Assembly: GCA_013001595.1 (NCBI GenBank)
Contig: JABDMH010000080.1
Span: forward strand, 1 to 64,000
Origin: Saprospiraceae bacterium
GTDB lineage: Bacteria > Bacteroidota > Bacteroidia > Chitinophagales > Saprospiraceae
Direction: 5' to 3'
DNA: 64,000 nt
Shown here: piece after piece, positions 19,601-27,173 of the stretch
Position numbering within the stretch: position 1 is the first letter of the stretch
How the letters are laid out: each line of letters opens with the position of its first letter
The notes under the pieces: model-generated
What the model saw: the letters and a program-made list of their open reading frames with translations, nothing else
Told to the model about the DNA's origin: nothing
Databases searched by the model: none
Translations under genes and position numbers: made by a program

Positions 19601-19870
19601 CGGTACGATGGCAAAAGACTGTTCTTGACTATCTAAGGGAGCGAAGGCATAGGCCTCCTCATCCAGTCGCAAGCTACTTTCTCTTGCATTTTCATCAGGA
19701 CCATGACAAGCAAAACACTTATCAGATAATATCGGCCGCACATGAAAGTTGAAGTCTATTTCGTCTGGGATCTGAGATCCCACGGTATTAATTTCTCCAG
19801 TAAAACAACTGCACAGACAAATGGCAACCGAAATGAACCAACAAAAGTGAAAAGTACGCAGGCAAACCAT
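16628..19870 (-). CDS. PSD1/cytochrome-C-like protein with DUF1549, LamG and DUF1553 domains
   Basis: A 1080-residue secreted protein, perhaps a lipoprotein (CLCSC, Cys22). The order is: planctomycete-type cytochrome C domain with a CxxCH haem site ([10 protein letters not shown], near residue 54); DUF1549 (~160-370, [31 protein letters not shown]) containing a second CxxCH ([13 protein letters not shown]); an inserted LamG/concanavalin-like domain (~460-680, [39 protein letters not shown]); DUF1553 (~770-1030, [24 protein letters not shown]). The C-terminal [25 protein letters not shown] is typical. The protein is expected in the periplasm or at the cell surface. LamG suggests glycan binding. 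Partner of the DUF1501 gene downstream. Confidence 0.88.
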   Translation of the reverse strand: [1080 protein letters not shown]

Positions 19871-19936
19871 AAATTATTTAGCTGTTGAAAATGAAGGGAG
19901 CAGAGATTCTCCAACTAGTGTCAAAATAGAAAAGTT

Positions 19937-20299
19937 ATGTTCTCCGGACAAGTGGAATCTGAGCCCACCTTTCATCAAGTGTTAGAGAAGTCACTTAACA
20001 TATATCGCAGACGTCGAAATCTGTTTTGTGATTTGCTTGAGCAGAGACTGGGTTGGGTGCTTTCATTTAGAAGGCCCGAGGGAGGCCTTGCTGTTTGGGC
20101 AAAGTTCAACGCACGTATACCTTTGGACGACCTTCGCAAAAGGTTGTTGCGAAAAGGAGTGCTGATTCCACGGGCCATGTATTCAGAACCAGATGGTAGG
20201 CCCATCAATGGCATACGCATGGGTTTTGCTTCCCTAGATGATTCTGATATGGAAAAAGCAATTGCAATCATTGATAGCGAGGTAGAAAATTATAGCTAA
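19937..20299 (+). pseudogene. C-terminal fragment of a MocR/PdxR-type PLP aminotransferase
   Basis: About 120 codons matching only the last quarter of GntR-family PLP-dependent aminotransferase regulators (usual length 470-500): RRRRNLFCDLLEQRLGW, then PEGGLAVWAKF, KGVLIPRAMYSEP and IRMGFASLDDSDME. The N-terminal wHTH and the PLP-lysine region are absent. In frame, a stop (TAG 19916) lies seven codons before the first ATG, and the next 40 bases belong to the promoter side of the divergent PSD1 gene. I read this as a truncated relic left by a deletion, although the remaining reading frame is intact. Confidence 0.75.
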
Positions 20300-20375
20300 T
20301 CTGGTAGGAAACGCCTGTTGAGGCATCTAAATAGCATTTACCATTACTATGAGCATACGTCCCCTGAGGTAATAC

Positions 20376-20747
20376 TCATGAAGTCTTTTTCTTGCGCTTG
20401 CTGCGCTTGGCCAATGGATTGTAGGCCAGACATAAGTTCACCCAATAGCTAAGATCTTCATCTTGATCAAGACCTTCGGAAGTGATGGTCACAAAACCCT
20501 TCATTGGCCTACCCGTAAATTCCATCGGTAGGCAATGTGGTCGTATGAGTGCAGCTTCGGCTGCTTCTGGACCTACTCGTGCCATCATGATGGGTGCTTT
20601 GGTATTTTTATCAGTATGTATGCCAAAGCACATTTTATCGTCTACCATAAAGCATAGGCCGCCCATCATTTTCTTTTCTTGAAAAGAAATGTTTTTTTCC
20701 GACAGGGTCATTCTAAGTCGATCCGCCAACCATTGATCAAATGCCAT
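20376..20747 (-). CDS. TfoX N-terminal domain protein
   Basis: A 123-residue protein with the TfoX/Sxy N-terminal fold: MAFDQWLADRLR, then KKMMGGLCFMVDDKMCFGI, PHCLPMEFTGRPMKGFVTI, and SYWVNLCLAYN. The tail is lysine/arginine-rich (AKRSKRKKKTS), suggesting nucleic-acid contact. Free-standing TfoX-N proteins are common and mostly uncharacterised; in gammaproteobacteria the fused form controls competence, which need not hold here. Its ATG overlaps the end of the DUF2461 gene by 11 bases, so they form one unit. Confidence 0.87.
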   Translation of the reverse strand: MAFDQWLADRLRMTLSEKNISFQEKKMMGGLCFMVDDKMCFGIHTDKNTKAPIMMARVGPEAAEAALIRPHCLPMEFTGRPMKGFVTITSEGLDQDEDLSYWVNLCLAYNPLAKRSKRKKKTS

Positions 20748-21411
20748 ATTTCATTGCTTTCTTTAAATAATTATTGAGGGGGCGAGCCGTGTGCCAAAAC
20801 TTTAAAATGGTGGGCAAGAGTTTTTTTGTGGGTATGATGGTTGCAGGAACCTCACTCATGAAGTAAAATTGCTTTTTTGCCAGCAAAGGTTCAGAAACTG
20901 CGGCGGCCTGAAATTCCTTAGGTATTCGTTTATGTTCTTCACCTCGTATTTGTCCAAATTTAGATGCAAATTCGGGTTCACCAATGATTTTTCTGAATTC
21001 GCTTGGGTCAGAAGCAATAGCAGATCGAATATTGTGCAGTTGGTCTTTGTTTGGCATATAGCAACCGCCCATAATTCCGATTGTGTCAGCCGAAAACCGT
21101 AGAAATAGGCCAGGCATGCTTTTGTCCTTCTTGCCAGTCGCAGATACAAATGTTGTATAGTGGGTATTGTAAGGCGTTTTATCTTTAGAAAACCGAATGT
21201 CACGATTGATTCTAAGCATACAATCCTTTGGCAAAATATTGAGTGAAGGATCAAAGGCTCGCATTTGGTCAATGAGATCTACTAGGAATTTTTCAAAAGG
21301 CTCTTTGATGGACTTCCTATATCGTTTGCGATTTTGATCAAACCAGTCTTTACTATTGTTTGTCTGTAATTCGTGAAAAAAATGACGAAAATCTTCAGTA
21401 AAATATTCCAT
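20737..21411 (-). CDS. DUF2461 family protein
   Basis: A 224-residue cytosolic protein with clear DUF2461 features: FFHELQTNNSKDWFDQNRKRY at the N-terminus, LRINRDIRFSKDKTPYNTHY in the middle, and LFLRFSADTIGIMGGCYMP. No biochemical function is established for the family. First gene of a two-gene unit with the TfoX-like protein. Confidence 0.9.
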   Translation of the reverse strand: MEYFTEDFRHFFHELQTNNSKDWFDQNRKRYRKSIKEPFEKFLVDLIDQMRAFDPSLNILPKDCMLRINRDIRFSKDKTPYNTHYTTFVSATGKKDKSMPGLFLRFSADTIGIMGGCYMPNKDQLHNIRSAIASDPSEFRKIIGEPEFASKFGQIRGEEHKRIPKEFQAAAVSEPLLAKKQFYFMSEVPATIIPTKKLLPTILKFWHTARPLNNYLKKAMKYGI

Positions 21412-21505
21412 TTAAATGCGATTTTGTTCAAATGAAGGTATGCATCTGTAACCTGCTGTCATGACGATTATTTAATAGGCGATGGTTGTAATGAAGTCGG
21501 GACAT

Positions 21506-22756
21506 TTATTGGTTGTTTGATACGATTGAATTTCTTTTCTCAAGAAAATATTTCTTTTCAATTTTATTATGAACCCGTGCAATGGCTTGGTCCAAAAAGC
21601 ATATTGCTTCTTGACTATTACCTTCTTGCAAAGCTAGATCGGCACAGGCACTATAGTAGAGGTATTTTCTCTGTTCAAGTTTGTCTGGGTCTATTTGCTG
21701 TATTATTTCCCAACATTTATCATAGCAACCCATTTGCTGCAAGACGACGCCCTGATTAAGTAGATTGAGTGGCGTGGGTTGAATTTTGTAGAGCTCAGAG
21801 TACCACTTGAGAATGTTAGCCCAATTCGTTTCGGCCAGGGACGGTGCCTTTAAATGTTCTGCTGCAATGGCAGCTTCGTAGTGATATGTGGAAAATTCCT
21901 CACTTTCTACGGCCTTCATCATGGCACTATGCCCCAGTTGTATTGATGGCCAATACCATGTTGACCTATCTTGATCTTTAAAATTGATGATTTCTCCTTG
22001 ATCACTCAACTTGCTTTCTAATCGTGCCGTATGAAAACAGAGAAGGGCAAATAATGCATACACTTCAGATGTGCGTAAGTGAGCTCGTTTTAGCATGAGC
22101 TGACACAGTCGCAATGCTTCGGTGCAGAGTTCCTCCCGTATCAAATCATGTTTTGCAGTCGAGTGAAAGCCCTCATTAAATATCAAATAGATGACTTCTA
22201 ACACCCTTTTGATGCGACTGGGTAAGTTTCGGTGATTTGGAATCTCAAATTGGATATTGCGGTCTATGATGGTTTTCCGTGAGCGGCTGATTCTCTTTTT
22301 AATGGTCTCCTCCTTTGTCAGTAGTGCAGCGGCGATTTCTCTGGTACCAAAGCCGGAAATTGTTTTTAATGCAAAGGCGATTTGATCACCTGGATTTAAA
22401 GCTGGGTGGCAAGCTGTGAAAATCATACGTAGCTGACTATCCTTAATTTCTTTTTCAAGAAAGAGACCCTCCAAGAGCAAGGCTGATGGTCCATTATCTA
22501 GCTTCTCCATGCGATGAGCTTGCGCTTTAGCCGAGCGCAATAGATCTATGGCTCGATTTTTAGCAGCTTTGGTTAACCAGGCTTCTGGGTTGTCGGGCAT
22601 CTTATTGCGCCAGGATAACAATGCTTTGCTGAAAGTATCCTGAATAGCATCCTCGATCAGTTCCAGTTGGCTTAGACCAAAAATCCTAGTTAGAATAGCA
22701 ACCATCTTACCATATTGGTGACGGAAGAGATGGTCTACCAGGTTATCCACTTTCAT
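21506..22756 (-). CDS. ECF sigma factor of the ECF42 type with TPR-like C-terminal extension
   Basis: A 416-residue RNA polymerase sigma factor. Sigma region 2 (residues ~10-75: LTRIFGLSQLELIEDAIQDTF, NPEAWLTKAAKNRAIDLLR) and region 4 (~125-160: QIAFALKTISGFGTREIAAAL) are followed by a ~250-residue helical extension containing DUF6596-like and TPR-like segments, as in the ECF42 group (COG4941). It is encoded directly after, and overlapping by 4 bases with, a YCII/DGPF-domain gene, the standard partner of this group. There is no anti-sigma gene. The C-terminal extension is thought to set activity. Target genes are unknown. Confidence 0.9.
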   Translation of the reverse strand: MKVDNLVDHLFRHQYGKMVAILTRIFGLSQLELIEDAIQDTFSKALLSWRNKMPDNPEAWLTKAAKNRAIDLLRSAKAQAHRMEKLDNGPSALLLEGLFLEKEIKDSQLRMIFTACHPALNPGDQIAFALKTISGFGTREIAAALLTKEETIKKRISRSRKTIIDRNIQFEIPNHRNLPSRIKRVLEVIYLIFNEGFHSTAKHDLIREELCTEALRLCQLMLKRAHLRTSEVYALFALLCFHTARLESKLSDQGEIINFKDQDRSTWYWPSIQLGHSAMMKAVESEEFSTYHYEAAIAAEHLKAPSLAETNWANILKWYSELYKIQPTPLNLLNQGVVLQQMGCYDKCWEIIQQIDPDKLEQRKYLYYSACADLALQEGNSQEAICFLDQAIARVHNKIEKKYFLEKRNSIVSNNQ

Positions 22757-23100
22757 TGATCAAAGACCATCACTTCTCTAATTTCTACGGCACCACCCAG
22801 GTCATAGTCAGGGTAATCCTGTGCGATCTTGACCACCTCTTCAGTATTATCAGCTGTCACGACATAATATCCACCCACTAGCTCTTTACTTTCGACGAAA
22901 GGTCCATCCGAAACGATGCGGTCTGGTCCTGTAATGCGCTTGCCACTAGAATGCAATGCATTTCCACCTCGAATAATACCTGCCTCTTTCATTTTGGCTG
23001 ACCATGCCCACCACTTTCCCATTCGTCCCTGAAGGTCTTCGGGAGAGAGGCCCAACTCTTGGTAATCAGCCCCTACAAAAATCATCATATACTCTTTCAT
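22753..23100 (-). CDS. YCII/DGPF-domain protein
   Basis: A 115-residue YciI-like protein with the signature VSDGPFVESKELVGGYYVV and N-terminus MKEYMMIFVGADYQ. Members form ferredoxin-like dimers with a conserved His-Asp pair; no reaction is firmly assigned. It is the gene immediately before the ECF42 sigma factor and shares ATGA with it, the usual order in this pairing. The two probably form a regulatory or stress-response module. Confidence 0.9.
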   Translation of the reverse strand: MKEYMMIFVGADYQELGLSPEDLQGRMGKWWAWSAKMKEAGIIRGGNALHSSGKRITGPDRIVSDGPFVESKELVGGYYVVTADNTEEVVKIAQDYPDYDLGGAVEIREVMVFDQ

Positions 23101-23221
23101 TATGTTTTTACTTTGAAGTTAACTAATATCTGTATGACGATGACAGACCTATATTGGGGACAATTCAGCGGCGAAATATTTCTATGACTTGTCTATACAG
23201 TGATAAAATGGCTATTTCCAA

Positions 23222-24580
23222 CTATCTACCAGGTCGAAATCGCCAAATGATGATGTAGGTTATCGAACTTCCTATGAAGCCCAATAGGGTAGCAATATTT
23301 TCATCGATTGGACTGATCTTCGTCCAGATCGCCAAAAGGCATCCTACGATAATCGAGCTGACACCTGCTCTTTTGCTTGGATCTACCAACAAAATGGAAG
23401 CCAGCAGAATCGGTAACATACTTGGAGCCCATAGGCTGTAACACCATAAGAGACCCTCTAAAACAGAGGGTACATATACGGAAAGAACAATAGATGCAAT
23501 GCCTACCAGTAGCGTAGCTAGTCTGGATATGTGCAGCGACTGAGACTCTGAGAGCTTGATGTGTAGATTTACTACATCTCGCACAAATACGGATGCACCT
23601 GAGTTGATAAGACTATCTTGACTTGACATCACAATGCCCACCAATGCCATAATAAATACTCCATACAGAGCAGGGGCATAGTGTTTGTCACCCAGGAGAA
23701 GGCCGATTTTATCAGATGCCTCTGCACTTATTGACAGCGATCCCATACTCCCGATCAGAAGCATCAGGATGAGCCATAGAAAGAAAAAAAGACCACTGAA
23801 TAGAAAAGCTGATCCACTCACTGCCTGAGACTTAGCACCCAGCGCACGATTGATGTAAGGTGGCACCAACGTCTCACCAAGAAAGAAGCTAAAAAATAGT
23901 CCAGTAGCACTCAGTAACGTTAGGCGTTCTGAAGCTCCGATGGTTAAGGTCTTTATGTTATCCCACGCCTGTCCAATCGAGACCGAAACATCTGACCAGA
24001 CGAAGATCAGTAGGGCAGGGATTAGTATGATAAATAGCAGAAATTGAAATGTATCGGTCAAGATTGATGCCTTTATCCCCCCAAAAAAGCTATATATGAT
24101 GACAATACTCGTCATGGTGACCACTCCCCATATCTGCGAGACTCCTAAAAACTCGCTAAGAATGGTCCCCCCAACCATCGACATGACGGTAGAAAATGCG
24201 ATCAACAGACCAAAAGAAATCAGACCACTCAAGATGTGCGACCATCTTCCATGCTTTTGACCAATGACATCGCCAATAGAATACGCATTGGAAAAATCAT
24301 GTAACCTGGGGGCAACAAATAGGCCGACAAGGATGGTTTGTAGTCCGTAGGCTCCAGCCAACACAAAGTAGAGCATTCCTGATTCGTAACCCTTGCGAAT
24401 AAATCCTAGGCTATATCCGGGTCCGATGAAGCTGGCTGAAATGCTGGCAAATAGTAGGAATAGGGGTAGGCTCCGATTGCCAACGGAATAGTCTGAGAAA
24501 GTAGATATCCTTCTAGATAGAAAGGCATATAGCAGGAAGATCAGCGCAAAAATTATGGCGGTAATCCATTCAATCCTCAT
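23222..24580 (-). CDS. Sodium:solute symporter family protein
   Basis: A 452-residue membrane protein with roughly 13 hydrophobic segments, of the SSS family (SLC5-like). Visible hallmarks: FSDYSVGNRSLPLFLLFASISASFIGPGYSLG at the N-terminal region, GGIKASILTDTFQFLLF (the typical TM4-5 loop with TD-x-x-Q), and ALVGIVMSSQDSLINSGASVFVRDV near the sodium site. Substrate cannot be deduced. Stands alone; 205 bases of upstream DNA hold its promoter. Confidence 0.88.
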   Translation of the reverse strand: MRIEWITAIIFALIFLLYAFLSRRISTFSDYSVGNRSLPLFLLFASISASFIGPGYSLGFIRKGYESGMLYFVLAGAYGLQTILVGLFVAPRLHDFSNAYSIGDVIGQKHGRWSHILSGLISFGLLIAFSTVMSMVGGTILSEFLGVSQIWGVVTMTSIVIIYSFFGGIKASILTDTFQFLLFIILIPALLIFVWSDVSVSIGQAWDNIKTLTIGASERLTLLSATGLFFSFFLGETLVPPYINRALGAKSQAVSGSAFLFSGLFFFLWLILMLLIGSMGSLSISAEASDKIGLLLGDKHYAPALYGVFIMALVGIVMSSQDSLINSGASVFVRDVVNLHIKLSESQSLHISRLATLLVGIASIVLSVYVPSVLEGLLWCYSLWAPSMLPILLASILLVDPSKRAGVSSIIVGCLLAIWTKISPIDENIATLLGFIGSSITYIIIWRFRPGR

Positions 24581-24785
24581 GCTTCTCCGATGTTACTACC
24601 AGGGAGCTACGTCCTGGACGGTTGAATGACGCTATGCACCGACTGGTTGAGAATAACTTTGCAAAATGTGCGAATAATGTCCTAAGAGGCTGAAAAGCAG
24701 GAAGACTGTTTTCAATTGAAACGGGCAGCTTATGCATGGTGATTCACTTCAAAGGCCCTAATGAAGCAGCAATGCTACGTAGGGA

Positions 24786-25898
24786 TTAGGATTTCCAGTT
24801 CGACCAAAGCTTGGTTCGATCACTAATATAAGTGTTCAATGTTGTGCGGTCTATTACGCCAATCATTCGTCCGATTTCCATGACAGGTATGATTGAATAC
24901 CCCCTATGCTGAAACAGGTGAAAAAGTACTTTCAGGTCAAGATGATCTGGCACTTCTTCAAAACGATCGCTCAGATAGTCTTCGACATAGGCGTCACCAG
25001 CATTCGCTTGCTTAGCGGCCAGGATAAACTCCTCATGGAGGACACCCACTACATTGTGCCACTCGTTGAGTACCACAAAGTCCTTTTCCTCACCTTTTTC
25101 AACAAGATCGATCACTCGGCTCATCTTTTCGTCAATGTAGATTCTTGTAAAGTCTCGACGAAGTACATCGCTCGCTCTGGTGTCAGTTAAGAGTTTATCT
25201 GCCTTTACCATTTTAAACTCATTGGCAGCAGAAAAGAAGACAAATATTCCAATGAATGCAAGAATGAAATCACCGCGGTAAAAGCCCCACATTACAAAGG
25301 CTAACGCAATCGCTTGTCCGAGTACGGTGGCTATTTGTGTTGCCCGAATGCGACTCCATCTCATCGACAGTAGGGCTCTGAAGATCCGGCCACCGTCCAT
25401 AGGAAAAGCCGGAATTAAATTGAACACAATAAGTAACAGGTTCAAGCCAAATAGAGCAGGTAAGAAATTTGAAAGATCATTAAAGATTCTCGAGGGATCG
25501 CCCGTCGGTAGCAAGCCTTTGGAAGTAAAGAGAAGCAGACCGAGGCCTATGACCAGTGCGATCACAAAATTGACCGCCGGTCCGGCGATTGCTATGAGCA
25601 GTTCGTGCCGTGGTTTATTTGGCATGCGCATTAATCGAGCGAGTCCACCGATTGGCGAAATAATGATGTCTTTTGTTTTAACCTGGTATCGGCGAGCCAT
25701 CATAGCATGGCCAAGTTCATGCAAAACCACGCAAAAAAAGAGCGCAATAGCGAAGACACATAACATTATGGTACCACTAAGGTCCATACCGGCGCGATTG
25801 CCCAGGTAGGCGATCCAGAGGAAAAAGAAACCAAATGTCCAGTGCACCCGAATCGGTATGTTCCAAACCTCTGCTATTTTATATGCACTTGAAAACAT
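24786..25898 (-). CDS. Site-2 protease family protein with C-terminal CBS region
   Basis: A 370-residue membrane metalloprotease of family M50. HELGH at residues 60-64 gives the zinc ligands, and the second motif LIPAFPMDGGRIFRALLS supplies the third ligand. The first ~215 residues are hydrophobic; the remainder (DVLRRDFTRIYIDEKMSRVI..., GYSIIPVMEIGRMIGVIDRTTL) is a degenerate CBS pair. Such SpoIVFB/S2P-like enzymes cut transmembrane anti-sigma factors or other membrane substrates. 13 bases separate it from the acyl-CoA dehydrogenase, so they share a transcript, but a functional link is not obvious. Confidence 0.9.
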   Translation of the reverse strand: MFSSAYKIAEVWNIPIRVHWTFGFFFLWIAYLGNRAGMDLSGTIMLCVFAIALFFCVVLHELGHAMMARRYQVKTKDIIISPIGGLARLMRMPNKPRHELLIAIAGPAVNFVIALVIGLGLLLFTSKGLLPTGDPSRIFNDLSNFLPALFGLNLLLIVFNLIPAFPMDGGRIFRALLSMRWSRIRATQIATVLGQAIALAFVMWGFYRGDFILAFIGIFVFFSAANEFKMVKADKLLTDTRASDVLRRDFTRIYIDEKMSRVIDLVEKGEEKDFVVLNEWHNVVGVLHEEFILAAKQANAGDAYVEDYLSDRFEEVPDHLDLKVLFHLFQHRGYSIIPVMEIGRMIGVIDRTTLNTYISDRTKLWSNWKS

Positions 25899-25911
25899 AG
25901 CGTATTTCCGA

Positions 25912-27075
25912 TTAAATGAGTACTGGAGGATAGAGTTGTCCCTTAATTATGTTTCTGGCAATGACTAGCTGTTGGATCTCAGAGGTGCCTTCATATATTT
26001 GGGTGATTTTTGCATCGCGCATCATACGTTCCACCTCGTATTCGCGTACGTACCCGTAGCCACCATGAATTTGTACGGCTTCAGTAGTGTGTTTCATGGC
26101 TATGTCTGCAGCATATCGCTTGGCCATCGAACCTGCCAGTTGATAGTCATGTCCATGATCTTTGAGTTGGGCAGCCTGATAGACCAGCAGTCTGGCGGCT
26201 TCGATCTCAGTTACCATATCGGCAAGTTTAAACCCAATAGCTTGATGTTTAGCAATGGGCTTACCAAAAGCCTCTCTCTGCTTGGCGTATGCCAAAGATC
26301 GTTCGTACGCACCTTTGGCGATGCCCAATGCTTGTGCCGCAATACCAATGCGTCCCCCTGCCAGTGTCTCCATGGCAAGTCGGAATCCAAGGCCATCTGT
26401 GCCCAAAAGGTTTTCTTTGGGAACCTTTACATTGGTGTAAGTAATTGAGGTGGTGTCAGAAGATCGAATACCCATCTTATCTTCCTTTGAACCGATTTCT
26501 ACACCCGGCCATGAGGACTCTACGACAAAAGCGTTGATCCCTCTATGTGCTTTGGCAGGATCACTTTGAGCAATCACCAGATGAACATCGCTGGTGGCAC
26601 CGTTGGTGATCCAATTTTTCGTACCATTCAAAAGATAGCTATCCCCTTGTGGTGTTGCGGTTGTCCGTTGATGAGTGGCATCGCTTCCCGCTTCCGGCTC
26701 AGAGAGACAAAAGGCTCCTATCCAGTGCCCTGGTGCCAATTTGCGGAGGTATTTTTCTTTGAGTTCTTCGCTGCCATATTTTTGCAAACCCCAACACACC
26801 AGCGAATTATTGACTGACATGATTACGGCAGCTGAAGCATCGACAGCGGCAATTTCTTCAAGTGCCAATACATATGATAAGAAGTCCATCCCTCCTCCTT
26901 CCCAGGCTGGATCAGTTGTCATTCCCATGAAGCCAAGTTGCCCCATTTTTTTGACCAACTCGGTGGGATGTTGCATTTCTCGATCTCGATCAACGACCCC
27001 TGGTCTCAGCTCTTGTTGTGCAAAACTCCGAGCTGCATCTCTAACCGCCAGTTGTTCCTCCGAAAGTGTAAACAT
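25912..27075 (-). CDS. Acyl-CoA dehydrogenase
   Basis: FAD enzyme of fatty-acid beta-oxidation, 387 residues, full length. FAD- and substrate-binding motifs are present: GAFCLSEPEAGSDA, NGTKNWITNG, the FAD helix GRIGIAAQALGIA, YAKQREAFGKPI, and EAVQIHGGYGYVREYEVERMMRDAKITQIYEGTSEIQ, whose Glu is the likely catalytic base. Resembles short- or medium-chain (butyryl-CoA) dehydrogenases of Bacteroidota. First gene of a two-gene unit with the M50 protease. Confidence 0.93.
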   Translation of the reverse strand: MFTLSEEQLAVRDAARSFAQQELRPGVVDRDREMQHPTELVKKMGQLGFMGMTTDPAWEGGGMDFLSYVLALEEIAAVDASAAVIMSVNNSLVCWGLQKYGSEELKEKYLRKLAPGHWIGAFCLSEPEAGSDATHQRTTATPQGDSYLLNGTKNWITNGATSDVHLVIAQSDPAKAHRGINAFVVESSWPGVEIGSKEDKMGIRSSDTTSITYTNVKVPKENLLGTDGLGFRLAMETLAGGRIGIAAQALGIAKGAYERSLAYAKQREAFGKPIAKHQAIGFKLADMVTEIEAARLLVYQAAQLKDHGHDYQLAGSMAKRYAADIAMKHTTEAVQIHGGYGYVREYEVERMMRDAKITQIYEGTSEIQQLVIARNIIKGQLYPPVLI

Positions 27076-27173
27076 GGTGAGAAATTGAATACTTCAGTCC
27101 GAAAAAATAAAAAAGAAACTTAGTTGAGGAAATAAATCAGCATACCAAGCATACGAGATGATAAGGTCAGAGT

